From Microcebus murinus (taxonomy: Eukaryota > Chordata > Mammalia > Primates > Cheirogaleidae): a DNA stretch of 64,000 nucleotides. The translations under genes were made by a program, and so were the position numbers. Below the pieces are notes generated by a model, which searched no databases, was not told where the DNA came from, and worked only from the letters and a program-made list of their open reading frames with translations. This document shows, one piece after another, positions 1 to 28,977 of this stretch (the first letter of the stretch is position 1; the number at the start of each line of letters is the position of its first letter). Location: positions 15,173,501-15,237,500 of the forward strand of contig NC_134120.1 of the NCBI RefSeq assembly GCF_040939455.1, written 5' to 3'.

Positions 1-149
1 ATGGCCTTTGTCTGAGCCTCAGCTGTTCTCACTTGCTCTTTTGCAATAAATTCCTAACTGAGCCTCCAGGTTCCTCACCTCAAACCATCAGAGGATCTAC
101 CGTAAAATGTATTAATTTGTCTGGCTACAGCTCTCCCCTTCTCTAACCG

Positions 150-650
150 GTCAGGCCCTGATGTGGGTTGAATTGTGTTTTCCCCAAAAGATGTGTTCAA
201 GTCCTAAGCCCTGGCAGCTATGTATGTGACCTCATTTGGAATAGGGTTTTTGCAGATATAACCAAGTTGATTCATACTGGATTAGGGTAGACCTTAATCA
301 ATGACTGGTATCCTTATAAAAGGAAATTTAGACAAGACACACGGAGGGAAGATGGCCATGTGAAGACAGAGGCATACACTAGAGTGATGCACACACAAGC
401 CAAGAAATGCCAGGGATTGCTGGCGATCACCAGAAGCCGGGGGAGCTGCCGTTCCAGCTTGTCTGCAAGGGATCCCTCCCTCACACCCAGTGTCAGCAAA
501 ACCAAACCCATCAGTTACTCCAGGGAGCCAGGCTCTTGCATACTTTTGACCTTCCTACATATTTTGTTCCCTTTGCCTATAGTCATTGTCTTCCCTCTCC
601 TGCTATTCAGTTGCCCCCTGGTCTTAGCTTTCCTTAGCTTTCCTCCCGGG
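150..650 (+). repeat. MaLR-like LTR relic
   Basis: The stretch with gttgaattgtgttttcccc, gacctcatttggaatagg and ccttataaaaggaaattta resembles an old LTR consensus of the MaLR type. Ends are not defined and the subfamily is uncertain. Confidence 0.5.
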
Positions 651-837
651 CAGAATTAAAGCCCTTCTGGGCCCTTCTTGTGCCAATCTCTTCCTTTGGG
701 TTTGCCAGGCAGCATTGTGGTGGATCCCCCACCAGACATGAACTCGGTCATAACAGAGAGAACATCTTACTGTTTCCACAATCCCAGTGCCCAACAGAGT
801 CATAATATTTGTAATGTTGATTAATATTAATAATCAG

Positions 838-1062
838 CAGCTAATGGAATTGAGCAGTTCCAAGCATTGTTCCAAGCCGTGTATTGACTCAGTTAATTCT
901 TACAATTCTGAATCCTTATCCCTATTCTACAGTTGAGAAAACAGAGGCACAAAAGGCTAAATGGCATGCCCTATGTCACACACAGTAAATGGCAGAGGCA
1001 TGATTCAGCGCCACTCTAGACCCAGAGCTTGTGCTCTTGATCACTCTGCTCTGCTGCCTCTC
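838..1062 (-). repeat. MIR SINE
   Basis: The reverse-oriented MIR core is visible: a degraded gagaaaacagaggcac, a match to the 'cacacagtaagtggcagag' block and the tRNA-derived end. Diverged, ends approximate. Confidence 0.65.
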
Positions 1063-1719
1063 AGGACACAGAGCAGAGCAGGTGACCAGGAGATTGGATG
1101 GGGTTGGAACGTAGGAAGTGGTGGGGAAAACGAATGAATGAATAAGCAATAACTTCTCTTCATAGAGGTTAATATATAATCTAACCAGCCCATGGCTCTC
1201 CTTGTTTTCCAAGTTACCAGGTGCAAACCCCAGAGTTGGAAGCACAGTTTGAGAATGTGTCTGAATGACATTGAATGCAATGGCAAAGGAGCCCAGTGGT
1301 TTCTACGTGATGTGTGATTCACTAGCGTAGGAATGTATTTACTGAAATTGACTTTTCGTCTGCAGTGCTCCCTTTGGGATCCACGCTGGCTGGGCTCCTG
1401 ACTCCTCAGTTTTTATCTCTGCAACTTTTTTCACCTGCCTTCCCTTGGCAACTGTCCAGTTCCTCCACCTGACCTTGCTGACCTGCATTTCACTCGACTC
1501 TGACCTCAGCCACGTCCATTTTCATTTTAGCTTTCAGCAAGGTGCAGACTTTATTAGCTTGGGGTTTTCTCAGAGCAATATATGTGCATTTTAAAGCTTT
1601 AGTAACCAGATTATTACTGAAATGTTACAAAATTAAAATGCAATTAGCAACCACCCCACAAAAACAAGCCTTGGGGAAGTACCATTTGGTGTGTCTTTTG
1701 CCCTTTACAGTGTTGTTTT

Positions 1720-2440
1720 TTTTTTAATTATAGTACGATACACATAACACAAAATTTACCATTTGTGACATTTAGTACATTGACAATGTAGTGTGGCCAT
1801 CACCACTATCTAGCTCCAGAATATTTCCAGCATCCCCAAAGGAAACTCTGTACCCATTAAGGAGCTACTCTCTGTTCTCCCGTCCCCGCTACCCTGGCAA
1901 CCATCTGCTTTCTGTCCCTATGGATTGACCTATTTTGAATATTTCATATAAATGAAATCATACAGTATGTGACCTAATGTGTCTCACTTTGTTCACTTAG
2001 CATGTCTTTAAGGTTCACCCATGTTGTAGCATGTATCGGTACTTTGTTCTATTTATGTCTGAGTAATATTCCATGGCATGGATATACCACACTTTTTATC
2101 CCTTCATCAGTAAATGGACATGTGGGTTGTTTCTATCTTTCATTTATTGTGAACAGTGCTGCTATGAATATCCATATACAAGTTTTTCTTTGAACATCTG
2201 TTTTCAATTCTCTTGGGTATATTCCCAGAAGTGGAATTGCTCTAAATGCATAACTCTATGCTTCCATTATTGAGGAACAGCCAACGTCTTTCCACGGTGG
2301 CTGCACCACTTTACATTCCCACCAGCAATGTGAGAAGTTTCCAGTTTCTCCACATTCTCACCAACACATGTTATTTTCCCTTTTCTTAAAAAAAAGCATA
2401 ACCATCCTAGTGGGTGTAACTTAGAGTCTTTTTAAAGTGC
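1720..2440 (-). repeat. L1M fragment, antisense
   Basis: It matches the reverse complement of an old L1 3' region: ccatggcatggatatacc, ggtatattcccagaagtgg and ggctgcaccactttacattc are recognisable. Small open frames here are relics. Confidence 0.75.
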
Positions 2441-2444
2441 AAAT

Positions 2445-2600
2445 ATGATTTTAGCAGTGCTCCTCCAAGTTTCAAGTACACATGCATCATTTGAGGATCT
2501 TATTAAAATATAGATTCTGATGCAGTAAGTCAGTGGGATCTGAGGTCCTGCATCTCTAGCAAGCTACCAGCGAATGCTGGTGCTGCTGGTCTGCTGGGTA
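2445..2600. repeat. MER5A-like DNA transposon relic
   Basis: Diverged hAT relic with the pattern 'atcatttgaggatcttattaaaat' and the 'gatgctggtgctgctggtc' end. Confidence 0.5.
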
Positions 2601-2604
2601 GTCA

Positions 2605-3195
2605 CTTGTTTGAAACCCTCCTGTCGCTACCCACCGTGATTAGAATACAATCCACACTCCTTACCATGTTTAGAAGGCCAATCCTTCCAACCTCCTCTCT
2701 GCCATTCTCCCCCTTCTAACCACATTCCAGTCATTCTGGGCTTCTCTTTTGCTTCTTGAACACGCCATGGCTTTCCTGCTACTGGGACTTTGTATCTGCT
2801 GTCCCCTCTGCCTGGGACTCTCCGCCCCCTGATCTTCATGTGGCTGCCTCGTTATCCCTCAATTCTCAGCTCAAATGTCTCCCTACAGAGAGGCCTTCCC
2901 AGAGCCTGCTCCCTAAGTACCCAATTCTCCCCCAACCCAACCCCACTGGTCGCGCTCTACCTCGTCTTGTTGCTTTTTGCTTGTTTTTACAGCACTTATT
3001 CATATCACCATTTGAAACTTACTTTTCAAAAATTAATTGATAGTTTTATTCTCTACCTCTCCCCGCTGGCATGTAACACACTATGACACCAAGACCTCTT
3101 CTTTCTCATTCATTACTATATCCCTCAGGCTCAGAGCAGAGCTGTGTATTGTCCATATGGTGCACAATAAATGCTTATTTAATGAATCAGTGAGT
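2605..3195 (+). repeat. L2 LINE 3' portion
   Basis: Typical L2 blocks are seen: 'aatccacactccttaccatg', 'ctcagctcaaatgtc' followed by 'gagaggccttccc', and an end of 'caataaatgcttatttaatgaa'. Open frames of 90-100 codons here are parts of this relic. Confidence 0.7.
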
Positions 3196-3856
3196 CGACT
3201 GCAGTTTCAGGCCTTTCCTCTTGCACATCTCCATGGTTTTCAGATATGGCCATGCACGTCTAAAATTTAATCCAGAGAAGATTATAAATCACTATCAGAA
3301 TTGCAGACATGGAGCACCTACCTTCCTGCAGACTTCTAGGCCACTTGAACAGTCCTCAGATAAACTCCTGCGGTTTATCTCAACCTCGGACTAGCCTTAT
3401 TCATTGTCTCTGCTCCCACACCCACTTTTCCCGTCAGTGGTTTTATATCTGTTTACAAATAGAGAAAGTGAAATACAATGTTCCCTTTCCCTCTGTGGGT
3501 TCTGTTTCCCTTTGTAAACACACAGCTCTGCGAACATTGCAGATACATGTCCTAACAGCCTTCCTAGCCTCATGGAATAGGTGTCACATTTTTCTGTCTC
3601 GTGGTGTCTTCCCTATGCCAGGAGGTGCTTTCCATTTCCCTGGATAAAGTCGACATCTCCTTTTCTCTTTCTACTGTGGGGCCTGAAGACTCTGGATTTC
3701 TCTGGACCTTCTTTGGGGCTCTGCCTGCTTCTCATTTCAGTCATCTCATTTGGGTTTCAACTCCCCAGAGTATTTGGAGCTTTATTCTATCAGATAGGTT
3801 TCCTTGTGTCTTTTCCACTTTTTGTCAACATGGGGTGTTCATTCTTTTATCATTAA

Positions 3857-3964
3857 AATAATTGCCTAAATATTGTGGGGGGGGGAGGGCATTTATTGAA
3901 ACCTTAAAATCTGTTCCTCCATAATATGCTGAAATAAAAAATAATAATAATAATTGCCTAAATA
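3857..3964 (+). mobile_element. 76-bp 5'-truncated retroinsertion with 16-bp target duplication
   Basis: The 16-bp sequence aataattgcctaaata occurs at 3857-3872 and at 3949-3964. Between them, 3873-3948 starts G-rich (nine G then AGGG), ends gaaataaaaaataataat, and includes an AATAAA. The upstream junction reads TTAAAA, the L1 endonuclease preference. The body resembles the 3' end of a strepsirrhine L1 as I recall it, but it could be another polyadenylated RNA. Confidence 0.7.
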
Positions 3965-6900
3965 AGCACTCAGGTTTTGTGGATCCCTTCAGTCTATATA
4001 CCTCTGTTTCAGAGAATTTTAGGACTTGTCCCCTAAGACTGTGAAAGCTGTCATTTTCTAGTTTAGTTTCATGTTTAAAGTGAATGGTCTCTTTTCATTT
4101 CCTGTAATTTAAACCTGAGCAGTTCTGGATCACTTTCCTTCCTACACCCTCAAACCTGTCCTAATGGGAGAATGAGCTCATAAAGGTGTGTACCATGTCG
4201 CATGCAGAAAACGCACCGTGCTGGTCTTATTTTCCTGGGTAGGAGTTTGTAGCAAATCTTTGCTAAAATGCCTTCTTTGCTCTTTTATCCTTTTCCACCT
4301 TAACCCAGAAGCTTCCCACCCTCTGTTTTTCATCTGTTTCTCAATTTGGTGATTATGAGCTAAAAATCTTCACTGCTCATGTTTCCTAAACACCTTTCTT
4401 CTAGTCCTGTGTTTTAGTCAACCACACATTGGCCTTGGTGATAAATCATAATTTCTGGCTTCTCTTTCTTACTCAATATCCAAGAATGTATTTGTACCAA
4501 CTGTACATCCAGCTGCTCTTCTATCTCTTGTGGAGCTTCTTGCATTTTTCTGCTGGTTTACCTGCTTCCTCCCCAGTCGGTGAGCTCCTGCAGGCAGACA
4601 CCGTATTTACTGATCTTTCTACTTCCAGCATTCAGCACACAGCCCACCTCAGGGTAGATTCTTAGTACATGTTTAGATAGCACTGAATGAATATACGTGA
4701 CCCTTTCCCTTCCAAGCCAAGAGACACAAAACCCAGGCATGCGAGACTGTTAAATAACATGGAAGGAGAACGCACAGTTAAGTGTGCAATCGGTTTAGTA
4801 AGTGCTCAATGACAGGAAAGGAATACAAGCTCATAGAGCTGCAGAGAGCTTTATGTAGAATGTAAGACCTAAATTTGGCCATTAAGAAGAGAGAGCGAGA
4901 GAAGCTTTGAGGAAGTACCGAGGGCACTTGAATTTTCCAGACTGTTCCTCTAAAGTTTCCTTGTGTGGATGTCTTTGTTTTTCTTTTCATCTTATCATAG
5001 CATCTCCCTGGTTAGGTGGCCTATACTCTTCTCTTCCACCTCTACCAACCTGTTTGAAATCCTCTTATAGTGCTTATCTGTGCACGCTTATCTTATTTTT
5101 TAGTCCAGCATGGGGTATCAAAGACTCTGATGGACAATACTTCTTTTGTCTCCTCTTTCAAATGTCCCTTGGGCCACTCTCCGGGCCTAGTGTGGTAACT
5201 GAGGCTGCCTCTCAGGAAAAAACCAGGTTGTGGGGTAATTAGGTCATAGGCAACACTGAAACCAGCGGATTCAGCTGGAGACTAGGCTAAAATTCATCAA
5301 GATTCTCCTGGCTTGAACTCACAATAGGCTAATTTTAGGTCTGTAGGTTTGGTCTGGCAGAGCAGTGACAATTATATCCTTTCTCCAAATGTCTTGCCTC
5401 CACTGACTTATTGAAGTATTTATTTTCTATCCCTGAATCATTCAATAGCAATATAATTGTTATGTCCATTTCCCCAGCTCTCACAGGTTTGGGAGCCAGT
5501 TACCTTTCCCAGTTCATTAACCGACTGGCCTTCGCATTAACAGCCCCTCCATCAGGGGTTGCCTTGGAGACAAAGCTTCCTGTGGGTAATCCAAGATTAT
5601 CTAGCTCTTTGTCCTACATGTGACCCTTAATTACTTGCTAAATTAGAATGGTTTTCTGAAAATCACAAGCGGAGGTTAATATGTTCTTCCAGAGCTGGTC
5701 AAGCTAAGATGACACTGAATTCACAGGGAATTCAAGTTACATGATCCCTGAAGGCGTCTCTTTGAGTAAGAAGATGAACTCTCCCCCGGGAGGCATGGCC
5801 CCCCCATAAAGCCCCTGTCACTCACTGTCCCTCTGCCTGCTTTTCTAGTTGTGGTTTAATCTTCTCAGGACAATTCACTATGTCAATATTGAGCAGATTC
5901 ATTCTGGTGCAGGATCCTGCACCCATTTGTCTTTGATAACTAACTGCTTTAAATTTAAGTACATATTTGTATCATAATTGCAGGTTTTTACTCTGCATTT
6001 ACTCAATTAGAAGGTTTCATGTACCAATGTGGGACAAGCAAGGAGACTGAAGAAACTATTAAAAACCAGAAAGTAAACACTTTGGGTAGAAAAGTCTGGG
6101 CACTAGAATGTCCTCCGTAACATTTTATAGGCCTCAAAGAGAGATTAGCAGAAAAGAGGGACTCTTAGAATGCACCTAATGAGATGCCTCTTCAAATGCC
6201 TTTTGGAAGTAAGTACCATGTAAGTAATGCAGGTATTGAATGAGAATTATCATTAGAGGCCATAAATTTAGCATCACTAGATGTTTAGTCATCTAGACTA
6301 TAATGAAGCTACTGAGTAGCATTCCAGGAACAACAACAACAACAATAAAAAACTATCTTAAAATTTTAAATATTATAAAGAGTTTTCAACATTAAAATAT
6401 CAAACTAAGAACAGTTCAGAGCCTTGGAATCTCACATACATCCTTCTAAAAAGTGTTTAAGAAACTGACCTAACTCATGTTAGAAATAAACATCATTTAT
6501 GATCTGACACCTCAAATCATTCATTCATATTTTGGAAGGGGTTTTGGCAGATTGCCATAAACTTCAATCAGGATGCTTGACTGATTACATATCAAGTTTT
6601 GCATATTTGTGTATAGGTATATCCCTCAACTGTGTACCACCTTTAATCATCCATTGTGTATACAGTTTTATTGAACCACAGTTGTCTCAGTAGAAATTAG
6701 CAGAGCAGTCCTTTGAAAATCACTTTCTTACATTTGCTCACATCTTAATTACATATGTGAAGCACCAAAAAAGTGACTTTGGGTCTGATATACTTAGATT
6801 AGCACCAGAGTGAATTTCTTTTAGAGGGAAATTTGGTAAATCTTGGAGTGGTTACCAAGGAAAACTGAGATTGTCTTTGATGGTGTTTTAAAATAGCTTC

Positions 6901-7381
6901 ATTCAGCATTTTCTGAAGTACATTCCACAAGACAGAAGTCCTTCAGCATATTATTACAAGAAGTGTTATGCAAAAAGAATTCTGTGACCAAATAACCTTG
7001 GGAAATGTTGTGTTAAAACAAAGTTAATTTACAAAATGTAATTAGGCTGCACCACTATACAACTTCCAAGAGCTTTTAACACTTAAATGCGCATTTATGA
7101 AAATCCAAGTATCCTAAACTTATTTACTTATAGAATTCCTGTTTCCATAGTATAATACCTCATAGCATCTCTTGGAGCCAGCAAGTTATAAGGAACACAC
7201 TTTGGGAAACACCTTTTCTTTATCTTAGCCCGATTTGGCTAATCGGTACAGATATAACTAATCAAAAAAAATCAATGAATCAGACATCCCTTTATCACAC
7301 CCTTAAAACCTAACAGTAAAGATTATTGAACTCCTCATTCAATTCTTTTGATAGTTTACAACTTTCTTTTCTTTTTCTTTC
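3965..7381. other. Intergenic sequence with little recognised
   Basis: Apart from an L2-like 3' end near 4575-4720 (ggtgagctcctgcaggcag, ending ctgaatgaat), a short CAA run near 6331-6345 and AT-rich stretches, I recognise no repeat, gene or RNA here. Short open frames have no family resemblance. Confidence 0.5.
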
Positions 7382-7661
7382 TTTTTTTTTTTTTTTTTTA
7401 AGACCAAGTCTCACTCTATCACCATAGCCAGAGTGCAGTGCACCTCAAGCTCCTGGGCTCAAGAGATTCTCCGGCCTCAGCCTCCCAACTAGCTGGGACT
7501 ACAGACATGTATCACCACTTCTGGCTAATTTTTTCTCTTTTAGTAGAGACAGGGTCTTGTTCTTGCTCAGGCTGGTCTCGAACTCCTGAGCTCAAGTGAT
7601 CCTCCCACCTCGGCCTCCCAGAGTGCTAGGCTTACAGGTGTGAGCCACCAACCTCAGCCAC
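7382..7661 (-). repeat. Alu, strepsirrhine type, antisense
   Basis: It begins with a long T tract and ends gtgagccacc. The block 'gtcttgttcttgctcagg' in the left arm is typical of lemur/galago Alus and differs from the anthropoid 'catgttggccagg'. Confidence 0.85.
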
Positions 7662-7739
7662 ACCTTTCCTTTAACTCAGTAATTCAATGATTTCTACTAA
7701 CTCCTACCTGCAGGAAACTGTATTATTATTCCTCCTATT

Positions 7740-8030
7740 TGCTTTCCTCCCTGTGACAGAATTATATGTCCCTGCCCCATTGGTGCCATGTGACATCTTT
7801 TGGCCAACAGACTTCTAATAAAAGTGACATGTGTGCAGAAGTCACCAGCTACTGCATGGCTCTGCCATTTTCTCATTCCGTATGCCTGAGCAGCCGTCCT
7901 ACTTCATTTGGCTCCTACTTTACTTGAGTCCCAGAAGGAAGATGTGGAGCAGAGCCTGGCTGGCTTGCAATCCACGTGTCACATGTCTGAGAAGTACATC
8001 CTTGTGTTTGTAAGCACCCAGATTTTGATA
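7740..8030 (+). repeat. Ancient MER-type repeat, family not assigned
   Basis: Blocks such as 'cattggtgccatgtgac', 'agatgtggagcagagcc' and 'cccagattttgatatat' resemble a known old interspersed repeat, but I cannot name it with confidence. Confidence 0.35.
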
Positions 8031-8109
8031 TATCTCCTCCTGCTGCTCCTCCAGCTCATTCCCAGGAACAAGGGAGAGAGTGATGCTCCTTCCAAGGAAT
8101 AGATGATGC

Positions 8110-8660
8110 TCTTTCTGCCTCACTGCCTTTGCTCACACTGGTTCCCTTTCTAGATGGTCCCTCCTGACCATGTCTGTCTTTAGAATCCAAACTCATCTTT
8201 TAAAATCCCAATTCAACCATCAAATTCATGATAAAACCATTCTTGATCTCCAACCCTGCCAAGGAGGCATTGATCATTCCCTCCCTTTTTTGCCCTCACT
8301 GTATCCTATACTAATAGTTGAGTTTCAGTGTGCAGAGATTCACCTGGGAGCTTGTTTATGAGATCTCTGGACACCTTTTTGTACCCCAAGATGATGTAAT
8401 GGGTCTGGGGTTGGGAATCAGGATCCAGGGTTTTAAGTAAGCACTCTCATGTGATCTGAATCTATCTGATCCAAGAACTCTACTTTGAGAAGCACTGTCA
8501 TCAGAGCACCAACAACCCCGTAGGCACACTTCGATTTGCGTGTATTTGTGTGTCTCTACTAGATTGTGTCCTTCTTAAAACCTGAAACCAAGTCTTGTTT
8601 AACTTTGCAGCCAAAGCACCTAGATTGGCTCATGGTAAAGGCTCATTGAAAGTTAAGAGA
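8110..8660 (+). repeat. L2 fragments interrupted by a MER5A-like relic
   Basis: L2-like sequence runs from about 8110 to 8310 and resumes from about 8545 with 'ctagattgtgtccttct' and 'cacctagattggctcatgg'. Between them, about 8325-8505, lies a MER5A-like relic ending 'tactttgagaagcactgtc'. Confidence 0.5.
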
Positions 8661-10288
8661 AATTTATGCCACAATTTGTCATATGGGAAACTTTCATGCT
8701 GTAAAAGATCAACATGAATATTGCTTTTTAAGAATTACTCTATTTTTTCCATGTGTCAATAGATTCTAATTGTCAGGAAGCTCTTCTATTTTTTACTTTT
8801 CCCTGAAGAAGCAGAGTCTATAACCTTCCTTCGTAACCTATTCCAATATTTTTCACCCATCCTTAATACAAACTGCTTTATTTACGTGAACTTAATTCTG
8901 AAGTTTTAAAATATTGAACTCATTCAGTTCCTATGTAGTAAAGATAGGAAATGATTTTTAAAACATGGAATGTTTCTGTAAGGAATCAAAGTTTCCACAG
9001 TGAAGAAACTAGACAGAGATTTTGTCATTGCAGTGGCCATTTGTAGTCACCCCCCCCAGCATCCAGCCCCATCAGAGCTAGGCCAGGCCACAGAGAGAGT
9101 GCTGGTTAGAGATGGGAGAGAATGAAAACTTGCACTTTACTGTCAGTCCAACAGACAGGTTGTGCAAAGAATACATAGGGGACGTGAGAATGCAAATGAA
9201 TGGGTGCAGCTCCCCAGGTCCCCCAGAGTTTCTCATGCGTGCACCTGAACATCAGCAGCCTTTTGACAATGAAGATGGCACTAGCCAGAAGGTCGCACCG
9301 GGACAGATTCCCAGAGCTGCAGGCTGGGGAAGGGACCACTCCAGCTCTGAAGGATTTATGTACCAACATAAAAAGCCAGTCCTGCTACACTTTAGTTCCC
9401 CTCTGTGGTGGTGTTTCTTACTGCGTTACTGGGCCTAATGCAGGCCTATCCCATCCTCCTTCCCAGTAGTCCCCTAGTTTGTGTTTGGAGATCCATGAAG
9501 TTAGCAAAGTCTAACACTAACCTTAAACAAGGGAAGGAGCGAGTGATCTTGGCCAAGTCAGTCATCACATTCTATTGCCCTGCCTCCATGGTTATTTCAG
9601 GGAAAGGCACATGATCTGAGCAGTCCATGAAGCATGAAGCTTAGAACTTTTCAGGGAATGCTAAGACAATGCTGCTCTCTCTTGGTCTATAGGGTGTAAT
9701 GTAGAGATATGAAGTCTGGAAGTGCTACATTTTGCTATTAACAGAGAGTGAGCCTGAAGGTAAAGCTGACACATAGAGGAAAGGAGGCTAAAGCCTTGAT
9801 CCAACTGTGCCTGAAGCCTAACCTCCTTCTAGTCTTTTTTACTTCTAGTTTTTTACTTATAGTCTTTTTTACCAATTTGATTTGGGTTCTCTATATTGGC
9901 CACTAATATCACCCACATTGCTATAGTCCTTAATCACTCCCATTGGAGCTTCATGTAAAACAGATGAGGATGCTGTCAGGTGAACTAACCTCTTCAAAGT
10001 AAGAAATCTTGCATAAACCTCAGGGATGCTTGGATCCCAGCTCTATGAATGAAATATAGTAAATATGAACTCAAACTTACAGAGGAGAAAAAAATATTAG
10101 GTCATTAACAGCTCAGCATAGAGGAGTTTTCTGGCCTTTTCTGCAGCGAGGAAGAATGATTTGGGGTCCTGGGTGCCTAGGGAAGCAGATTATAAAACAC
10201 TAACTCACTGACTTTATCAACAATTCCCAATTGCTTTACCATCTTACATGTGACATATTTACAGTGTGAGATTATACACTTTTTAGTC
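8661..10288. other. Intergenic sequence with no gene recognised
   Basis: Mostly unique-looking AT-rich DNA. An open frame of about 108 codons at 9112-9438 has no recognised domain and no splice context. A local imperfect repeat of 'cttctagtctttttta' lies at about 9826-9873. Confidence 0.5.
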
Positions 10289-10590
10289 TTTTTTTTTTTT
10301 TTTCAGATGAGAATCTCACTCTGTCACTCAGGCTAGAGTGCCATGGTGTCATCATATCTAACTGCAGCCTAAAACTCCTGGGCTCAAGTGGATCCACTTG
10401 CCTCAGTCTCCAGAGTAGCTGGGACAACAGGCATGAGCCACCACTCTCAGCTAATTTTTTTCATTTTATTTTAGAGACAAGGTCTGGCCATGTTGCCCAG
10501 GTTGGTCTCAAACTCCTGGGCTCCAGCGATCCTCCCACCTCAGCTTCGTAAATTTGGGGGATTACAAGTGTGAGTCACTCCACAGGGCTG
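10289..10590 (-). repeat. Alu (AluJ-like), antisense
   Basis: T tract, then 'ctcactctgtcactcagg', 'gctaatttttttcatttta' and 'catgttgcccaggttggtc'. Both arms are present and diverged, so this is an older copy than the one at 27.7 kb. Confidence 0.85.
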
Positions 10591-11639
10591 TTTGTATCCA
10601 TTTCTAAATTGAACCTGCCAAGGGACTTCAACGGGGTTCAACATTTTAATGTCTTTATTTTTAAATATCTGAAGCAAATATGGAAAGTTACTAAGACTTT
10701 TAAAACAGACACTAGAATAAAACCATGCTGATCTTTGACAAGGGTGTAGGAATTCAGTTTGCCAGGCCCAGTTTCTCAATTTCAACATTCGTAAAAATGA
10801 TATTTAACTCAAACTGAAAAGCTCTTAGTGCTGAAGAAAAAATGCTATAAAAATTCAAAGTAATGAATGGTCCATGAAACTGGAGATAGAAAACTGGGGG
10901 GGGGGGGTTCAATGAAAAATTAGTTAAAATAATACCAACATTCAGTCCTTAAGGCTAATAGTGTCTTCATAGCCCAGGTGACAGAGCTAAGGAAATAAAG
11001 AGCTACATGTAAAAACAATAGAAATCATATTGCTGTTTCTTGAAGTTTTAAAATTTGTCATAAGACACATTTATGAAAAACAAAATTCTGGATGGCCATG
11101 ACTATGTTGACAATTTTTTTTTCTAAGAAAAGGTAGGAAGATTTTCCTTTAAAATGCAAAATTTGTTGGTTGACTTAAAGACCAATCCTATCCCAAGATG
11201 TTCAGGTTCTATCGACACCTCGGTCCATAGCACATGATTCCTCTCTCCAAAACCACCAAAATTCAGTTTCACTTGAATGCACTATGGCCAAAGTTTCAAA
11301 ATGTAGAACGCCCTCAGAATTGCATTTTGAGAAGTGAAGGCTGCCTAACAAATTCATAGAACCCCCTTATTCAACACCAACTAAAAGATCCTAAGGCTCC
11401 AAGACCCCGTGGATGACGGGTTCCCAGTTTGAACCTGTAGCACGAGGGGGTGGAGCTCAGAGGGCTGGGACCGTAAGTATTCTCGATTGTGCCTCGTTCT
11501 GCAAAGTTCACCTTATGAAAACCAGCCACTGAACAATCGGTGTCACCGCAAAAGGAATGCCTTTCTTCTAACACTACAAAGGTTTGTTACGGCCTGGCTC
11601 CACAGGTCTTAGGACTCGCCCATCCGCCTCCGGGGAATT
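10591..11639. other. LMAN1 distal upstream sequence
   Basis: AT-rich sequence with a run of 13 G near 10896-10908 and no recognised repeat or gene. It becomes GC-rich from about 11.4 kb toward the CpG island. Confidence 0.5.
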
Positions 11640-11886
11640 TTAAGAGGCAGGAGAAAGTGTCCTGCAGGAAGACCCCAGTCCGCCGCTCCCGCACTCTGTG
11701 GGAAGGGAAGCTTGGAGCCCCCTCCCGCCACCGGAGCGGATGGGCGGGGCAGGCTGGAAGCCCCGCCTCCAGACCCGCCCCCTCCGCGTGGCCCGGCTCC
11801 CTGATGCTCTGGGCCTGGCGGCCTCCTGGATACCGGAGGCTAGGGGGCGGAGCTCACCCCTTGCCCTTGGGGTCCCCCGGGCTCCA

Positions 11887-11905
11887 CCAATCAGCGAGCG
11901 CCCTG
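11887..11905 (+). promoter_or_regulatory. CCAAT-N9-CCCTG, ERSE-like element upstream of LMAN1
   Basis: The ER stress response element consensus is CCAAT-N9-CCACG. Here CCAAT is followed nine bases later by CCCTG, with three of five bases matching the second half. It lies about 80 bp upstream of the ATG. Induction of ERGIC-53 by the unfolded protein response is established knowledge; that this degenerate site mediates it is inference. Confidence 0.45.
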
Positions 11906-11969
11906 TTGGCCGTCCGCTGCCTCCTGCGCCCCTCCCTCTCCCGCCGGCCTCCGCGTCCCAGAATCCAAG

Positions 11970-28977
<17,008 letters not shown>

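Noticed and set aside
9112..9438. Open frame of 108 codons in the intergenic region
   Set aside because: No recognised domain, uses unremarkable sequence, and an overlapping antisense frame of similar length exists.
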